From Cylindrospermopsis curvispora GIHE-G1 (GTDB lineage Bacteria > Cyanobacteriota > Cyanobacteriia > Cyanobacteriales > Nostocaceae), in contig NZ_CP060822.1 of assembly GCF_014489415.1 (NCBI RefSeq), positions 1,126,311 to 1,190,310 on the forward strand: a stretch of DNA of 64,000 bases, written 5' to 3'. The notes beneath the pieces are model-generated. The model saw nothing but the letters and a program-made list of their open reading frames with translations, ran no database searches and was not told where the DNA came from. Below, piece after piece: positions 30,256 to 40,205 of the stretch. Position numbers and translations under genes: made by a program. The first letter of the stretch is position 1. The number at the start of each line of letters is the position of its first letter.

Positions 30256-31329
30256 ATGACTACATCACTTATTAAAGACCAGGAAAATATCGTTTACCCC
30301 ACCCTGGGTGAGGACGAGATCAAACTAAAACACATTATCAAAAGTCTGCCCAAGGAATGTTTTCAGAAAAATAGCCGTAAAGCATGGACTACAGCCATAA
30401 TCAGTTTAACCACAGTTGGGTTAGGCTATTATTTTTTGGCAATTTCTCCCTGGTTTCTTTTACCCATAGCATGGATTTTCACGGGGACTGCTTTAACAGG
30501 ATTTTTTGTTATAGGTCATGACTGTGGACATCGTTCCTTTGCCAAACGTCGTTGGGTAAATGACTTGGTTGGGCACCTGTTCATGATGCCTTTAATTTAT
30601 CCGTTTCACAGTTGGAGAATTAAACATAATCACCACCACAAACATACCAATAAGCTGGAAGAAGACAATGCGTGGCATCCCATAAGAGTAGAAGTTTTCG
30701 CAAATTGGGGGAAAGTCCGACAGTCCGCATTTGAATTATTCATACGCAAGCGCCTGTGGTGGATAGGTTCTATTGGGCACTGGGCAGTAGTTCATTTTAA
30801 TCCCGGTAAATTCCAGAAAAAAGACCAAGCCAGCATCAAATTATCTGTGGGCGTGGTCATAGCTTTTGCTGCCATAGTTTTCCCGACATTGATATTAACA
30901 ACTGGGTTGTGGGGTTTTATTAAGTTTTGGTTTATCCCCTGGATGGTTTATCATTTTTGGATGAGTACCTTCACCATTGTTCACCATACAACCGCAGATG
31001 TTCCCTTTAAAACAGCAGATAAATGGAACGAAGTCCTAGCCCAATTGTTTGGGACAATTCACTGTGATTATCCTCGCTGGGTAGAAGTACTCTGTCACGA
31101 TATCAATGTTCACGTTCCCCATCATATTTCTACGGCCATTCCTTCGTATAATTTGCGGTTAGCTTACAAAAGCATCAAGCAAAATTGGCGACCATTTCTG
31201 CATAAAGAATGTAAGTTTTCCTGGGATTTAATGAAGAAAATTACTAACCAATGTCAACTTTATCAAACCGACATTGGTTACATCACCTTTGATGAGTATT
31301 ACGCCCAGAAACAACCCGCTCGCAAATAA
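30256..31329 (+). CDS. desA: Acyl-lipid delta-12 desaturase
   Basis: Adds the second double bond (delta-12) to oleoyl chains of glycerolipids, raising membrane fluidity in the cold. Histidine boxes are GHDCGH, HNHHHKH and HVPHH. The frame is open from a TTG at 30214, but the ATG at 30256 (MTTSLIKDQ) is the likely start; length is then 357 aa, close to other DesA proteins. It resembles DesB downstream, so the two probably arose by an old duplication. In relatives desA is cold-induced; no regulatory site is recognisable here. Confidence 0.94.
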   Translation: MTTSLIKDQENIVYPTLGEDEIKLKHIIKSLPKECFQKNSRKAWTTAIISLTTVGLGYYFLAISPWFLLPIAWIFTGTALTGFFVIGHDCGHRSFAKRRWVNDLVGHLFMMPLIYPFHSWRIKHNHHHKHTNKLEEDNAWHPIRVEVFANWGKVRQSAFELFIRKRLWWIGSIGHWAVVHFNPGKFQKKDQASIKLSVGVVIAFAAIVFPTLILTTGLWGFIKFWFIPWMVYHFWMSTFTIVHHTTADVPFKTADKWNEVLAQLFGTIHCDYPRWVEVLCHDINVHVPHHISTAIPSYNLRLAYKSIKQNWRPFLHKECKFSWDLMKKITNQCQLYQTDIGYITFDEYYAQKQPARK

Positions 31330-31347
31330 CCCTCAAATAAGTTTTAG

Positions 31348-31366
31348 GACAGGCAATTTGCCTGTC
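31348..31366 (+). terminator. Short hairpin between desA and desB
   Basis: GACAGGCA (31348-31355) and TGCCTGTC (31359-31366) form a tight perfect stem with a 3-nt loop 18 bp after desA. No T-run follows, so it may be an attenuator or RNA-stability element rather than a full terminator. Confidence 0.5.
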
Positions 31367-31407
31367 AATTGTCCAATTGTGACCTTCATTGAAAAAGATA
31401 AAATCTA

Positions 31408-32487
31408 GTGCAATTAAAACCTGTTCCATCAAACCAAAATCTTGACATTAAATCTTTTCAAGGTGAAGATCAATTGCCATTTACCCTGCAAGATTTAAAA
31501 GCTGCCATTCCCCCTGAATGCTTCCAACCAAGTGTGGTTAAATCTCTGTATTATTTTTTCCGCGATGTTGCGATTATTATCGGGCTATATGCGCTAGCAA
31601 GTTATCTAGACTCCTGGTATTTTTGGCCGGTTTTCTGGATAATGCAAGGCACAATGTTTTGGGCCTTATTTGTAGTTGGTCATGATTGTGGACACCAATC
31701 TTTTTCCAAGTATAAATGGCTAAATGATTTGGTAGGTCATCTTTCTCATATTCCCATTCTCGTACCCTATCATGGTTGGAGAATTAGTCACCGAACCCAT
31801 CATAAAAACACCGGTAGTTTAGAAAATGACGAGAGTTGGTACCCTTTAAGTGAGTCGAGCTATCAACAATTACCCCTTTTACAAAAGTTGATTCGCTACT
31901 ATCTGTTTTTACCACTAGCTTATCCTATTTATTTATTCCAACGTACCCCTGGAAAAAGTGGTTCCCACTTCAATCCTAAAAGTGGTTTGTTTAAACCTTC
32001 CGAAAGGGGAGATATTATTACCAGCACTACCTTATGGATTGCTATGGTAACTTTATTGGGTTTCTTGACCTATCAATGGGGTTGGTTGTGGTTATTGAAA
32101 TACTATGCTGGTCCTTATATTGTATTTGTAATATGGTTGGACTTGGTCACCTATTTACATCATACTGAACATGACTTACCATGGTATCGTGGTGAGAATT
32201 GGACTTTCTTAAAAGGGGCAATTTCCACTATTGATAGGGACTATGGAGTTTTTAACCACATTCACCATGATATTGGCACCCATGTTGCCCATCATATCTT
32301 TTTGAATATGCCTCATTATAATTTATTGAAGGCAACGAAAGCGATTAAACCAATTTTAGGTGAATATTATCACCAGTCTCAGGTTCCTATTTGGAAAGCA
32401 TTATTACATTCTGCCAGAGTTTGTCATTTTGTTCCTGATGAAGGTGGCAAGGTTTATTATACCTCTTATGGAAGTAATGGCAAGTAA
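31408..32487 (+). CDS. desB: Acyl-lipid omega-3 (delta-15) desaturase
   Basis: Forms the third double bond, giving alpha-linolenic-type chains. The 359-aa protein has GHDCGH, HRTHH and HVAHH boxes and the FNHIHHDIGTHVAHHIF C-terminal block typical of omega-3 enzymes. It starts with GTG at 31408. The presence of all of desC, desA and desB implies membranes able to reach three double bonds; no delta-6 (desD) gene is in the window. Confidence 0.93.
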   Translation: MQLKPVPSNQNLDIKSFQGEDQLPFTLQDLKAAIPPECFQPSVVKSLYYFFRDVAIIIGLYALASYLDSWYFWPVFWIMQGTMFWALFVVGHDCGHQSFSKYKWLNDLVGHLSHIPILVPYHGWRISHRTHHKNTGSLENDESWYPLSESSYQQLPLLQKLIRYYLFLPLAYPIYLFQRTPGKSGSHFNPKSGLFKPSERGDIITSTTLWIAMVTLLGFLTYQWGWLWLLKYYAGPYIVFVIWLDLVTYLHHTEHDLPWYRGENWTFLKGAISTIDRDYGVFNHIHHDIGTHVAHHIFLNMPHYNLLKATKAIKPILGEYYHQSQVPIWKALLHSARVCHFVPDEGGKVYYTSYGSNGK

Positions 32488-32516
32488 TTCCTAGATTATT
32501 GATTTTGTAGTTTTAG

Positions 32517-32551
32517 CCAGAACGTCAATCAAAGTTTGTTAGGCGTTCTGG
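32517..32551. terminator. Stem-loop between convergent desB and modA
   Basis: CCAGAACG (32517-32524) and CGTTCTGG (32544-32551) pair perfectly; TTTACTTTT follows on the plus side, making it a good desB terminator that may also serve modA. Confidence 0.65.
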
Positions 32552-32577
32552 TTTACTTTTGGAGTCTTTCTTTTTGC

Positions 32578-33393
32578 CTAAGGTACAATAAAACCATATT
32601 TTTTAAAAACAGTTCTTGACGGATTACTCACTAAAAATTTAGAGAAATTTTTGGCAGCATCAATATTTTTACTTCCCCTAATTATTGCTAAGGGATAGAT
32701 GATGGGAGAATGAAATTTCTCATCCGCTGCAACCACAACTTTTACTTGTTGAGATATTTTCCCATCGGTTACATACACTAAACCCGCATCAGCATTTCCA
32801 CTTTCTACAGCAGCTAAAACCTGACGTACGTTATTGACATAAACTAGTTTTGATTTTATATTTGACCAGATTTTCAACTGCTCTAAAACTTGTTTTGCAT
32901 ATTGTCCAGCAGGTACACTCCTAGGTTCACCAATGGCAATTCTTTTCACACTTTCATCTTGAAGACTGTAAAAACTATTGACACCAGAACTATTCTTTGG
33001 TGTGATCAAGACTAGACGGTTTTTAGCTATGATGACTCTGCTTTCAGGAAGTAAAAGGTTCTTTTTTTCCAAATCATCCACTTGTTTTTTAGCAGCAGAT
33101 ATAAAAATATCCACGGAAGCTCCCTGCTCTATTTGTTGTTGTAAGGGTCCGGAAGCTCCAAAGTTGAAGCTGACATTCACGTTCCTTTGCTCTTTTTGGT
33201 ATAGGACTTTAAGTTCGTTTAATACATCTTGCAAACTTGCAGCAGCGGACACCAATAGGTTGGTAGTTGACTGACCTACTGTCCAGGTTGGTATACCAAT
33301 AGCTAGGAACATTGTGATTAGCGCTGTACCAATTAGTATGAGTAATTTTCTGCGTGATATAGTAAAATCAATTTTAGGCAATTTTATTGTCAT
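32578..33393 (-). CDS. modA: Molybdate ABC transporter substrate-binding protein
   Basis: A periplasmic molybdate/tungstate-binding protein. The 271-aa sequence has a basic N-terminus (SRRKLL) and hydrophobic segment to about residue 38 that could be an uncleaved anchor or signal peptide, then the ModA start LLVSAAASLQDVLNEL and GASGPLQQQIEQGASVDIFISAA. No modB, modC or modBC gene is adjacent on either side, so the permease must be elsewhere. Molybdate is needed for nitrate reductase and Mo-nitrogenase. Confidence 0.92.
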   Translation of the reverse strand: MTIKLPKIDFTISRRKLLILIGTALITMFLAIGIPTWTVGQSTTNLLVSAAASLQDVLNELKVLYQKEQRNVNVSFNFGASGPLQQQIEQGASVDIFISAAKKQVDDLEKKNLLLPESRVIIAKNRLVLITPKNSSGVNSFYSLQDESVKRIAIGEPRSVPAGQYAKQVLEQLKIWSNIKSKLVYVNNVRQVLAAVESGNADAGLVYVTDGKISQQVKVVVAADEKFHSPIIYPLAIIRGSKNIDAAKNFSKFLVSNPSRTVFKKYGFIVP

Positions 33394-33682
33394 TTCAATT
33401 ATTACTCCGTATTTTTGCTAGACCATAGAGCTTTCTACCCGCTAAGTTGGTAGGGAATCCCTATTTTTGAATACTTATGTTTAGGAAACTGTACTATAGA
33501 ATACGATTTACCAAATGAGTTGGCAAAAGACGGGTGCTTTTTTATACGGAATAATATTATAATTATAGATATCCAGTCAAGTATAAGCAATCTGCTCTTT
33601 AGATAGATGGTTTTTTGCTGACATAATTCACATCGCTTAATTACTTAATTTTCTATTATACAATTCGGCTGCGCGACACAGC

Positions 33683-33949
33683 TTACTCTATTGTTGTCAA
33701 AAAGTTAACCTTCTTATACAATTGCTTCAATGGTAATTTTAGCTTAGTTGATGCTACATTTAAAACAGCATCTTCCGTTTCATATTCAGTCAAAACCCAC
33801 TGATTTTCATTATTCTTTACGTATTGCATTACATAATACTTAGTCTGATCAATTAAAATATATTCTTTAAATTGCGGAATTGAACGATAATAAAGAAATT
33901 TATCTCCCTGATCATAATCTTTTGTCGATTTGGATAAAACCTCGGCTAT
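33683..33949 (-). pseudogene. Truncated Uma2 family gene (C-terminal half)
   Basis: The minus-strand frame ending at 33683 encodes about 88 residues that match the Uma2 C-terminal half: AEVLSKSTKDYDQGDKF, the second half of the nuclease motif, then YYRSIPQFKEYILID and LPLKQLY near the end. The frame runs only two codons past EVLS to a TGA, so the N-terminal half, including the first catalytic aspartate, is absent. The break point (about 33944-33952) coincides with the start of the DUF1524 fragment on the other strand. Confidence 0.75.
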
Positions 33950-34348
33950 CTCTCACGGCTTATAATGGTCAGTTATCTAACAATAACTTTTTTGAAAAGA
34001 AAGAAACATTGAAAAGAAGCCATTTAGAGATCAATAAGTATTTTGACAAACAGGAAAGTTGGAAACGAGAGGATATAGAAAAGCGTAGCTCATATTTGGT
34101 GGATAAGGTTCTGAAAAGTTGGCCTTACTTTGGTAATCAAGATTATGCGAACTCATCTAATCAGTCTCACCGAGCAATTTCCTCGTTTTATTGGCAAAGA
34201 TGAGAAATATTTTCGTGAATCTAGAAAGTTAGAATGCGGATTATTTATTGAGGTAAATTTATCCGCTAAAGATATTTATTCTTTTTGCGCGAAAGCCATT
34301 CAAGCAGCAGAAATTCCCATGGAAGAATGGAAAGTGGAAAATGACTAG
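33946..34348 (+). pseudogene. DUF262/DUF1524 (GmrSD-like) C-terminal remnant, frameshifted
   Basis: The plus strand from 33946 encodes LSLTAYNGQLSNNNFFEKK, followed by SWKREDIEKRSSYLVDKVLKSWP, which matches the C-terminal part of the DUF1524 HNH region in GmrSD-type (type IV restriction) and related DUF262 proteins. The first frame stops at 34203. A second frame from about 34145 gives PRFIGKDEKYFRES and IEVNLSAKDIYSFC with a W at the end, which looks like the extreme C-terminus of the same family. So an internal frameshift or deletion lies around 34130-34150, and the whole N-terminal part (ParB-like NTPase and HNH histidines) is lost. Confidence 0.65.
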
Positions 34349-34500
34349 TCAAGATACAATCAAATATGCTGTAATTTATCTGTGGTGAACTTTTGTTGAG
34401 CAATGTCTAGGAATTTGTTAAGCTATCTAAACTACTCTGGTTTTTTTCACCCCGACCAGTTATTGTCCAAAATATGGGAAATGTCAAATTGAGGATATAG

Positions 34501-35988
34501 ATGACCAAAAGATTTTTTTTGACTGGTATCACCCTATTATCACTGGTTTTATTGGGCTTATCCCTATTTGCTAGTTGGCAAAAACCCCAGTTTCAAAGTA
34601 TTTTAGAACTATACCAAACCAATATTGTTCTGCAAGCCCAAACCTGGGAAGCGTACAATAGTAATGATAACCAATTATCCGAGATTCTGCAAGCAATAGT
34701 GGGCGATGGTGCTATACAAAATGCAAATAACCAATATGAAGAAACACGAAACTCTGTACAAAAAAGTATAGATAAAGCTGAAACAGTTACAAATTCTGTT
34801 CAAGAGATCTCAAAAACTAGACTAGAAGAATTATTTAGGTTGCGGGACGAATTAGACCTACAACTGGGAATATTACAAGCAAAACAGGGCAATATTAAAA
34901 CTGCTATCAGCACTTGGAATCAAATCCAACCTAGCGAAAGAACAGAACTCACCAAAACCGCTCAAGTACTTATTGGAATATGGAATACCCCCCCTCGATT
35001 ACTCCCCAATGCTCAACCCCTAATCCAAAAAAATTTGGCAGGTTGGTTTCGCTATACTGCCTTAACCCAGTTATATGAAGTTCAGCAACGTCTCGATGCT
35101 TTGACAGATCTTCAAGCTGCACAGGAAGTAGTCGCGAAGGAAGCAGTATTTAAACTAGCTATAATCACTGTGGTTCCTGGATCCATATCTTTGATTGGTA
35201 TTGTACTACTGATATCCCTGATTATTCAGCGTCTCATCAAAGGTAGGGAATCCATCTTAGCTCAAAATGCCCAAAGGGTATGGTTAACCCCCTGGAATTT
35301 GGAAATAGTCCTTCAAGTGTTTATCGTGGGATTTTTCCTCATGGGACAAGTATTTGTACCCACAATACTCCAACTAGTACCTATTTCTCCCTATTCAGAA
35401 AACTTGCAAATTCAGGCTTTTTCTGTTTTGATTAGTTACATACTAGTATCCTTTGGCGCACTACTAGTTTTATATATTTCCATTAAGCGTTATTTACCCT
35501 TACCAGAAGAATGGTTTAAGTTCCGGTTATTCGATAATTGGTTTTTGTGGGGAATAGGTGGGTACTGTGCAGCAGTCCCCATTGTAATCATAGTATCACT
35601 GATAAATCAAATTTTGTGGAAGGGAGAGGGTGGAAGTAATCCACTCTTACAAATGGCATTGGAAAACAGGGATGGTGTAGCTTTAGGAATATTTTTCCTC
35701 ACCGCTGCGATCGCAGCACCTTTGTTTGAGGAATTTCTGTTTCGTGGGTTCTTATTGCCATCCCTTACTCCCCATTTACCAGTTTCGTGGGCAATAGTAG
35801 TTAGTAGTTTTATATTTGCCATTGCTCACCTGAGTTTATCTGAAACGCTCCCACTAACAGCATTGGGTATAGTTTTAGGTATAGTGTATACCCGGTCTCG
35901 TAATCTTTTGGCCCCTATGCTTCTTCATGGATTATGGAATAGTGGTACTTTAGTTAGTTTATTTATTTTGGGTGGCAGCAATAGTTAG
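34501..35988 (+). CDS. CPBP family intramembrane glutamic protease (Abi)
   Basis: A 495-aa membrane protein whose C-terminal domain is the CPBP/Rce1-type intramembrane endopeptidase: EEFLFRG near residue 410, FAIAHLSL near 440 and HGLWN near 480 provide the catalytic glutamates and histidines. The N-terminus has one hydrophobic segment (about 8-25), then a roughly 180-residue soluble region, then several membrane spans from about 220. Relatives in plants and cyanobacteria act in acclimation or processing of proteins, while in some bacteria they give bacteriocin self-immunity; the substrate here is unknown. Confidence 0.9.
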   Translation: MTKRFFLTGITLLSLVLLGLSLFASWQKPQFQSILELYQTNIVLQAQTWEAYNSNDNQLSEILQAIVGDGAIQNANNQYEETRNSVQKSIDKAETVTNSVQEISKTRLEELFRLRDELDLQLGILQAKQGNIKTAISTWNQIQPSERTELTKTAQVLIGIWNTPPRLLPNAQPLIQKNLAGWFRYTALTQLYEVQQRLDALTDLQAAQEVVAKEAVFKLAIITVVPGSISLIGIVLLISLIIQRLIKGRESILAQNAQRVWLTPWNLEIVLQVFIVGFFLMGQVFVPTILQLVPISPYSENLQIQAFSVLISYILVSFGALLVLYISIKRYLPLPEEWFKFRLFDNWFLWGIGGYCAAVPIVIIVSLINQILWKGEGGSNPLLQMALENRDGVALGIFFLTAAIAAPLFEEFLFRGFLLPSLTPHLPVSWAIVVSSFIFAIAHLSLSETLPLTALGIVLGIVYTRSRNLLAPMLLHGLWNSGTLVSLFILGGSNS

Positions 35989-36020
35989 GGACACATAGCA
36001 ATACATCCCTATGAGCTTTG

Positions 36021-36405
36021 CTACGGCGAGGTCCACTCCCTGGATACCGTTTGACAAGACCTACTAAAATCTACTAACGTAGATGTAGTAATTCTTGTCT
36101 TTAAAAATGCAAAGCCTTTAGTGGTGCAACGACCACACTCTCTATCTCCTTTGCTTGTATCAGCATTGGGGAATACTTTTCTTGAGATTTGTAACGAACC
36201 ATTAACATCCGCATTAATTTTGGTTCCGTTACTGGATTGAAACAAACCATGTTCAATCCTTCTACCTAAATAAGTAGAGTGTTTTGCTGGTATAAGATTC
36301 TTCAGTTACTACAACTTTGATTCCTGCTAACTGACATTTATAAGTAATTTGGTCAATTAATCTTGCATGGGGAATCTGTGTAAAAGACTGATTATTCTTT
36401 TTACC
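36021..36405 (-). pseudogene. TnpB (IS200/IS605 type) C-terminal remnant
   Basis: Translating the minus strand gives NNQSFTQIPHARLIDQITYK and VVVTEESYTSK, the block before the TnpB zinc finger, then a frame change and RRIEHGLFQSSNGT with NADVNGSLQI, the third RuvC motif with its aspartate. The stretch that should hold the CxxC pairs is reduced, and an in-frame stop interrupts the upstream frame (LYLF-R-stop). The last frame runs to the stop at 36021. The N-terminal two thirds of TnpB are absent. Confidence 0.7.
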
Positions 36406-36419
36406 TAACACATTTGGAA

Positions 36420-36527
36420 CTATTCAAGTGTAGGCACTTCATCAAGTTCCACTGGATGAGGATAAATTGTGCTGTCTTCCAACTCAAACTCAGTTTTTGT
36501 AACACGGATTACCTTTTTGCTGTTCAT
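36420..36527 (-). pseudogene. Small ORF joined to the TnpB relic
   Basis: A 35-codon frame starting MNSKKVIRVTKTEFELED and ending VPTLE at a TAG. The residues after the stop in the same frame begin FQ. I recall small cyanobacterial proteins of this type that continue as TLEEFQ, which would make the TAG a nonsense change or deletion joint; this is from memory and unverified. Such ORFs are found next to TnpB-type genes. It is probably inactive. Confidence 0.4.
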
Positions 36528-36614
36528 AGCAATTTACTCCAATACACATACTATCAGATTTTGGTAATATTTAGTATGATTTATTAGATTTGCTTTTTGC
36601 TACCTAAAATCCCT

Positions 36615-36812
36615 TTAATAGGCTAAGGTTTCTAAGGTCTCTCTCAAATACTTTTGCACTTGCTGTTCTAAGCGTAAACCTGTTAGCTTTGATTTGCTTT
36701 CTAGCTGCCAGCGTTGAAAACCAGAGGTAGCAGATATGGCATATTTTAGGTTTTGCCAAACTTGATCGTCATAAGTAAGATCTGGACTGTTAGGTGCCGA
36801 AATACGAATCAT
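36615..36812 (-). CDS. Small conserved cyanobacterial protein
   Basis: A 65-aa soluble protein beginning MIRISAPNSPDLTYDDQVW and ending in LRETLETLAY. It contains one tryptophan-rich patch (GFQRWQLES) and no cysteine or membrane segment. I think it is conserved among filamentous cyanobacteria but know no function. It has its own AT-rich upstream region of nearly 290 bp towards infB. Confidence 0.65.
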   Translation of the reverse strand: MIRISAPNSPDLTYDDQVWQNLKYAISATSGFQRWQLESKSKLTGLRLEQQVQKYLRETLETLAY

Positions 36813-37043
36813 AGTTTATCACTCTTCTTCTAAAACTTATACGTACGGTGTTTAGCTTTTTGTAGTTTACCTACGGTGGAGTAGGATTTAACGATTATGG
36901 CATTACCAAAAGGTAATGGGGGGCAAAAATCTTATTTAATCTTTTTTCAATATAACCTTCTCCTTCCATTAAATTCTGTGTAACGGATCACTAAAACCCA
37001 GAATATATCGGATACTTAACATAGGAATAATAAGCAGGTAAGT

Positions 37044-37082
37044 GCCGGGTTGTAAAAAGGTTGCACCATTTTTTAACCCAGC
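37044..37082 (-). terminator. Candidate terminator of the infB operon
   Basis: GCCGGGTT at 37044-37051 and AACCCAGC at 37075-37082 pair (one mismatch), with inner A/T runs that also pair. On the minus strand it lies 19 bp after the infB stop. Confidence 0.5.
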
Positions 37083-37100
37083 ATCCCAGAACTGCAAAGC

Positions 37101-40100
37101 CTACTTAGTTAAGGTGAGGGTACGACGTTTAGTTACCATTTGATAAGCCTCGATTATATCACCCTCGATCCAATCATGAAACTTCTCAATACCAATACCA
37201 CATTCATACCCAGAGTTTACCTCCCGAACATCTTCCTTCATGCGTTTGAGAGAATCTAAAACTCCTTCATAGATGACCTTACTATGGCGACGAACTCTTA
37301 CCTTACAGTTACGCAGCAGTTTGCCAGATTGAACATAACAACCAGCAACCGCACCACGTCCCACAGGGAAAACGGCACGCACTTCCGTTTGTCCAAGGGG
37401 TTCTTCCACCAGCTCCGGTTCTAGCAGACCTTCTAGGGCACCTTGAATATCTTCCAATAGTTTGTAGATGATATTGTATTCCCTTACATCCACACCTGCT
37501 TCATCTGCTGCTTGTCTAGCACCACTAGCATAAGTAGTGTTAAAACCAATGATGACCGCATTACTAGCAGCAGCTAGGTCAATATCAGTTTCTGTGATTT
37601 CCCCTGCTGTCGCTAACAACAGGCGAATTTGTACTTCATTTTGAGGTATTTGCTTGAGGGATCCAATAATCGCTTCCACAGAACCCTGCACATCCCCCTT
37701 GAGAATTAGGTTTAGTTCCTTCAACTCTCCCTCTTGAGCTTGAGCAGATAAGGTTGTGAGAGTAACTCTACCTTGGAGTAATCGCGACTGACGTTGCTTG
37801 TCTGCACGTTCACCGGCGATCGCCCGTGCTTCCTTCTCATTTTCGAAGACTTCAAACTCATCTCCTGCAGCGGGAACATCGCTTAAGCCCAGGACTTCCA
37901 CAGCGGAAGAGGGGGTAGCAGCATCTACCCTACGACCTCTGTCGTCAACCATGGCTCGAACCTTACCGAATGCGGATCCAGCTACTAACATATCTCCCAC
38001 ATGGAGACTACCATTTTGAATTAACAAGGTAGCCACAGCTCCCTTAGCCTTATCCAAATGAGCTTCAATCACCGTTCCCTTAGCAGCGCGATTGGGATTA
38101 GCGGAAAGTTCAGCCACCTCTGCTACCAATAAAACCATTTCCAGTAGGGTATCCAGATTTTCACCCCTAATGGCGCTAACGGGAACCATAATTGTTTCTC
38201 CACCCCAGTCTTCTGCGGTTAATCCATAATTAGTCAATTCCTGTTTAACCCTTTCTGGTTGGGCACCCTCTTTATCAATCTTATTAATAGCCACAACAAT
38301 AGGCACACCAGCTGCTTGAGCGTGACTAATGGCCTCTATAGTTTGAGGGCGCACACCATCATCAGCAGCTACCACTAAGATGGCAATATCTGTTACCCTG
38401 GCCCCCCTAGCTCGCATGGCAGTAAAAGCTTCGTGACCAGGAGTATCCAGGAAGACGATTTGTTGACTTTTCCCCTCATGTTCCACATCTACATGGTAAG
38501 CGCCGATGTGCTGGGTAATACCACCAGCCTCCCCGGCAGCCACCTTAGTTTTACGGATAGAATCCAAGAGAGTAGTTTTCCCGTGGTCTACATGACCCAT
38601 AATAGTTACTACAGGAGGACGACGAATCAGATGCTCTAGGTCCTCAAGGTCAATCATTTCTGTGACCTTGCGGGCCTCAGCTTCGGGTTCTGCCGTTTCC
38701 ACTTCCACCTCTAGTTCTTTCGCCACCAGGGTGATAGTAGGAATATCCAGACTTTGGGTGATGCTGACCGCCATAGCCTTCATAAACAGAATTTTGACAA
38801 TTTCCGTATCAGCGACTAGCAGTGCTTCTGCTAATTCTTGCACCGTCATTGGTCCTGTCACAATTAGCTTGTTGGGTCGTTCTTGAACTTCAACCTCAGT
38901 TGGTTGTTGGCGACGATTTTGGTCACGCTGGGCGCTGGGTTTTTTATGGCGACCTGTTGGGGGAGCCACCGCCAAAGCAGGTTGTTGGGTAGCCTTGGGT
39001 GCTTTCGGTTTAGGTGGACGAGCTATAGACAAGCTAACTTGAACACTGGCGGGAATTTCCAACCCCTGTTCATTAATTAGATCATCATCCTCAAAATCAT
39101 CCTCCAAAATGGGTTTAACCCGTTTGCTCTTAATACCGACCTTGGATTTTTCCTTCAGATCATCAATTATTTCCTCTTCTTGCCACTTCTTACCAGTTTT
39201 AGCATTCCGTGGCGGGGTTGGACGTTTCAAATCCAGTAGTGGTGGTGCTATGACATCTTCCACCAACAGATCTTTCTTCCCTCCTCCCACCATGGGTCTT
39301 AATGAAGTCTCGGGAACACCTGTTTCCGAAGGTTTGGTTGGTCTAGTGGGGCGTTGGATATCACCCGGAGTAGATTTAGGTCCCCGATGCTCTGCTCTGA
39401 TCGGGGGTGGGGTGGGACGACCTGTTTTTTGAGGTGGTGCTTGGTCCGCAGGGGATTTAGTGGATCTGGGTTTGCCATGTTCCTCCTCCCGACGCTGTTG
39501 ACGCTCCCGTTTGAGGATGGGTTTTTCCGCTGTGGATGGCGGTTGTTCAGTGCCCGAAGTTTTTTCCCCTGGTGGTCTGGATGGGGGACTAACCAATTGG
39601 GGTTTTTGTGGCTTTTCCGTTCTAGGTTTGGGCGCAGGAGGTTTTTCCCCCTTAATTTTTTCCGGCGCCGGAGCATGGGGCTTATTATCTGTGTCTACCA
39701 CCGATTTATGTGGGTTTTCAGATTGATTCTTGGGTATGGGTCGAGTTGGTGCCGTCGGTTTCATGGGTGAGGCTGATGTAGCAAAAGTTCGTGGTTGTGA
39801 TGGAAGTGTGACCGATGGGTCGGTCATATTGACACTGTCAGATGAAGCAAACTGTCCGTTGGTAGCAACTGATGCCTCTAGGGCATTGGAGGTAGTGTTT
39901 CTCAAGATTTTGGGTTTACGAATCTCCAAAATTTGTTGTTGACGAGGTGCAGCAGATCGGTTTCGGAAGCCAGGTTTCTGGGAATTTGGTTTATGGTTAT
40001 TTATACCTAATTCTTTTTTTTGCGTCATTCTCGCTGCTGTCAGCTTTTGTGACACCTCGCGAATTTGTGTCGCTTCTGTTTCAGAAATTGTGCTGCTGTG

Positions 40101-40205
40101 GCTTTTGACCGCGATATTGAGCTGGTCGCAAATTGCTAAGAGCTCCTTGTTATCCAAATTCAATTCCTTCGATAATTCGTAGATTCTAACTTTGCCGTTG
40201 TTCAT
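37101..40205 (-). CDS. infB: Translation initiation factor IF-2
   Basis: A GTPase that places initiator fMet-tRNA on the ribosome. The 1034-aa length is typical of cyanobacteria. An N-terminal IF2_N helix domain (residues 1-60) is followed by a long Pro/Lys/Arg-rich disordered region to about 440, a second IF2_N-like block ([19 protein letters not shown]) and the G domain with GHVDHGKTT near 537, DTPGHEAF near 586 and NKID near 640. The C-terminal domains follow. Last gene of the rimP-nusA-ylxR-infB operon. The low-complexity region generates several long but spurious frames on the opposite strand. Confidence 0.98.
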   Translation of the reverse strand: MNNGKVRIYELSKELNLDNKELLAICDQLNIAVKSHSSTISETEATQIREVSQKLTAARMTQKKELGINNHKPNSQKPGFRNRSAAPRQQQILEIRKPKILRNTTSNALEASVATNGQFASSDSVNMTDPSVTLPSQPRTFATSASPMKPTAPTRPIPKNQSENPHKSVVDTDNKPHAPAPEKIKGEKPPAPKPRTEKPQKPQLVSPPSRPPGEKTSGTEQPPSTAEKPILKRERQQRREEEHGKPRSTKSPADQAPPQKTGRPTPPPIRAEHRGPKSTPGDIQRPTRPTKPSETGVPETSLRPMVGGGKKDLLVEDVIAPPLLDLKRPTPPRNAKTGKKWQEEEIIDDLKEKSKVGIKSKRVKPILEDDFEDDDLINEQGLEIPASVQVSLSIARPPKPKAPKATQQPALAVAPPTGRHKKPSAQRDQNRRQQPTEVEVQERPNKLIVTGPMTVQELAEALLVADTEIVKILFMKAMAVSITQSLDIPTITLVAKELEVEVETAEPEAEARKVTEMIDLEDLEHLIRRPPVVTIMGHVDHGKTTLLDSIRKTKVAAGEAGGITQHIGAYHVDVEHEGKSQQIVFLDTPGHEAFTAMRARGARVTDIAILVVAADDGVRPQTIEAISHAQAAGVPIVVAINKIDKEGAQPERVKQELTNYGLTAEDWGGETIMVPVSAIRGENLDTLLEMVLLVAEVAELSANPNRAAKGTVIEAHLDKAKGAVATLLIQNGSLHVGDMLVAGSAFGKVRAMVDDRGRRVDAATPSSAVEVLGLSDVPAAGDEFEVFENEKEARAIAGERADKQRQSRLLQGRVTLTTLSAQAQEGELKELNLILKGDVQGSVEAIIGSLKQIPQNEVQIRLLLATAGEITETDIDLAAASNAVIIGFNTTYASGARQAADEAGVDVREYNIIYKLLEDIQGALEGLLEPELVEEPLGQTEVRAVFPVGRGAVAGCYVQSGKLLRNCKVRVRRHSKVIYEGVLDSLKRMKEDVREVNSGYECGIGIEKFHDWIEGDIIEAYQMVTKRRTLTLTK

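Noticed and set aside
39109-39942. Several plus-strand frames of 70-138 codons antisense to infB
   Set aside because: They mirror the Pro/Lys/Arg-rich low-complexity region of IF-2; compositions are odd (Gly/Phe/Ser-rich) and infB is certain.
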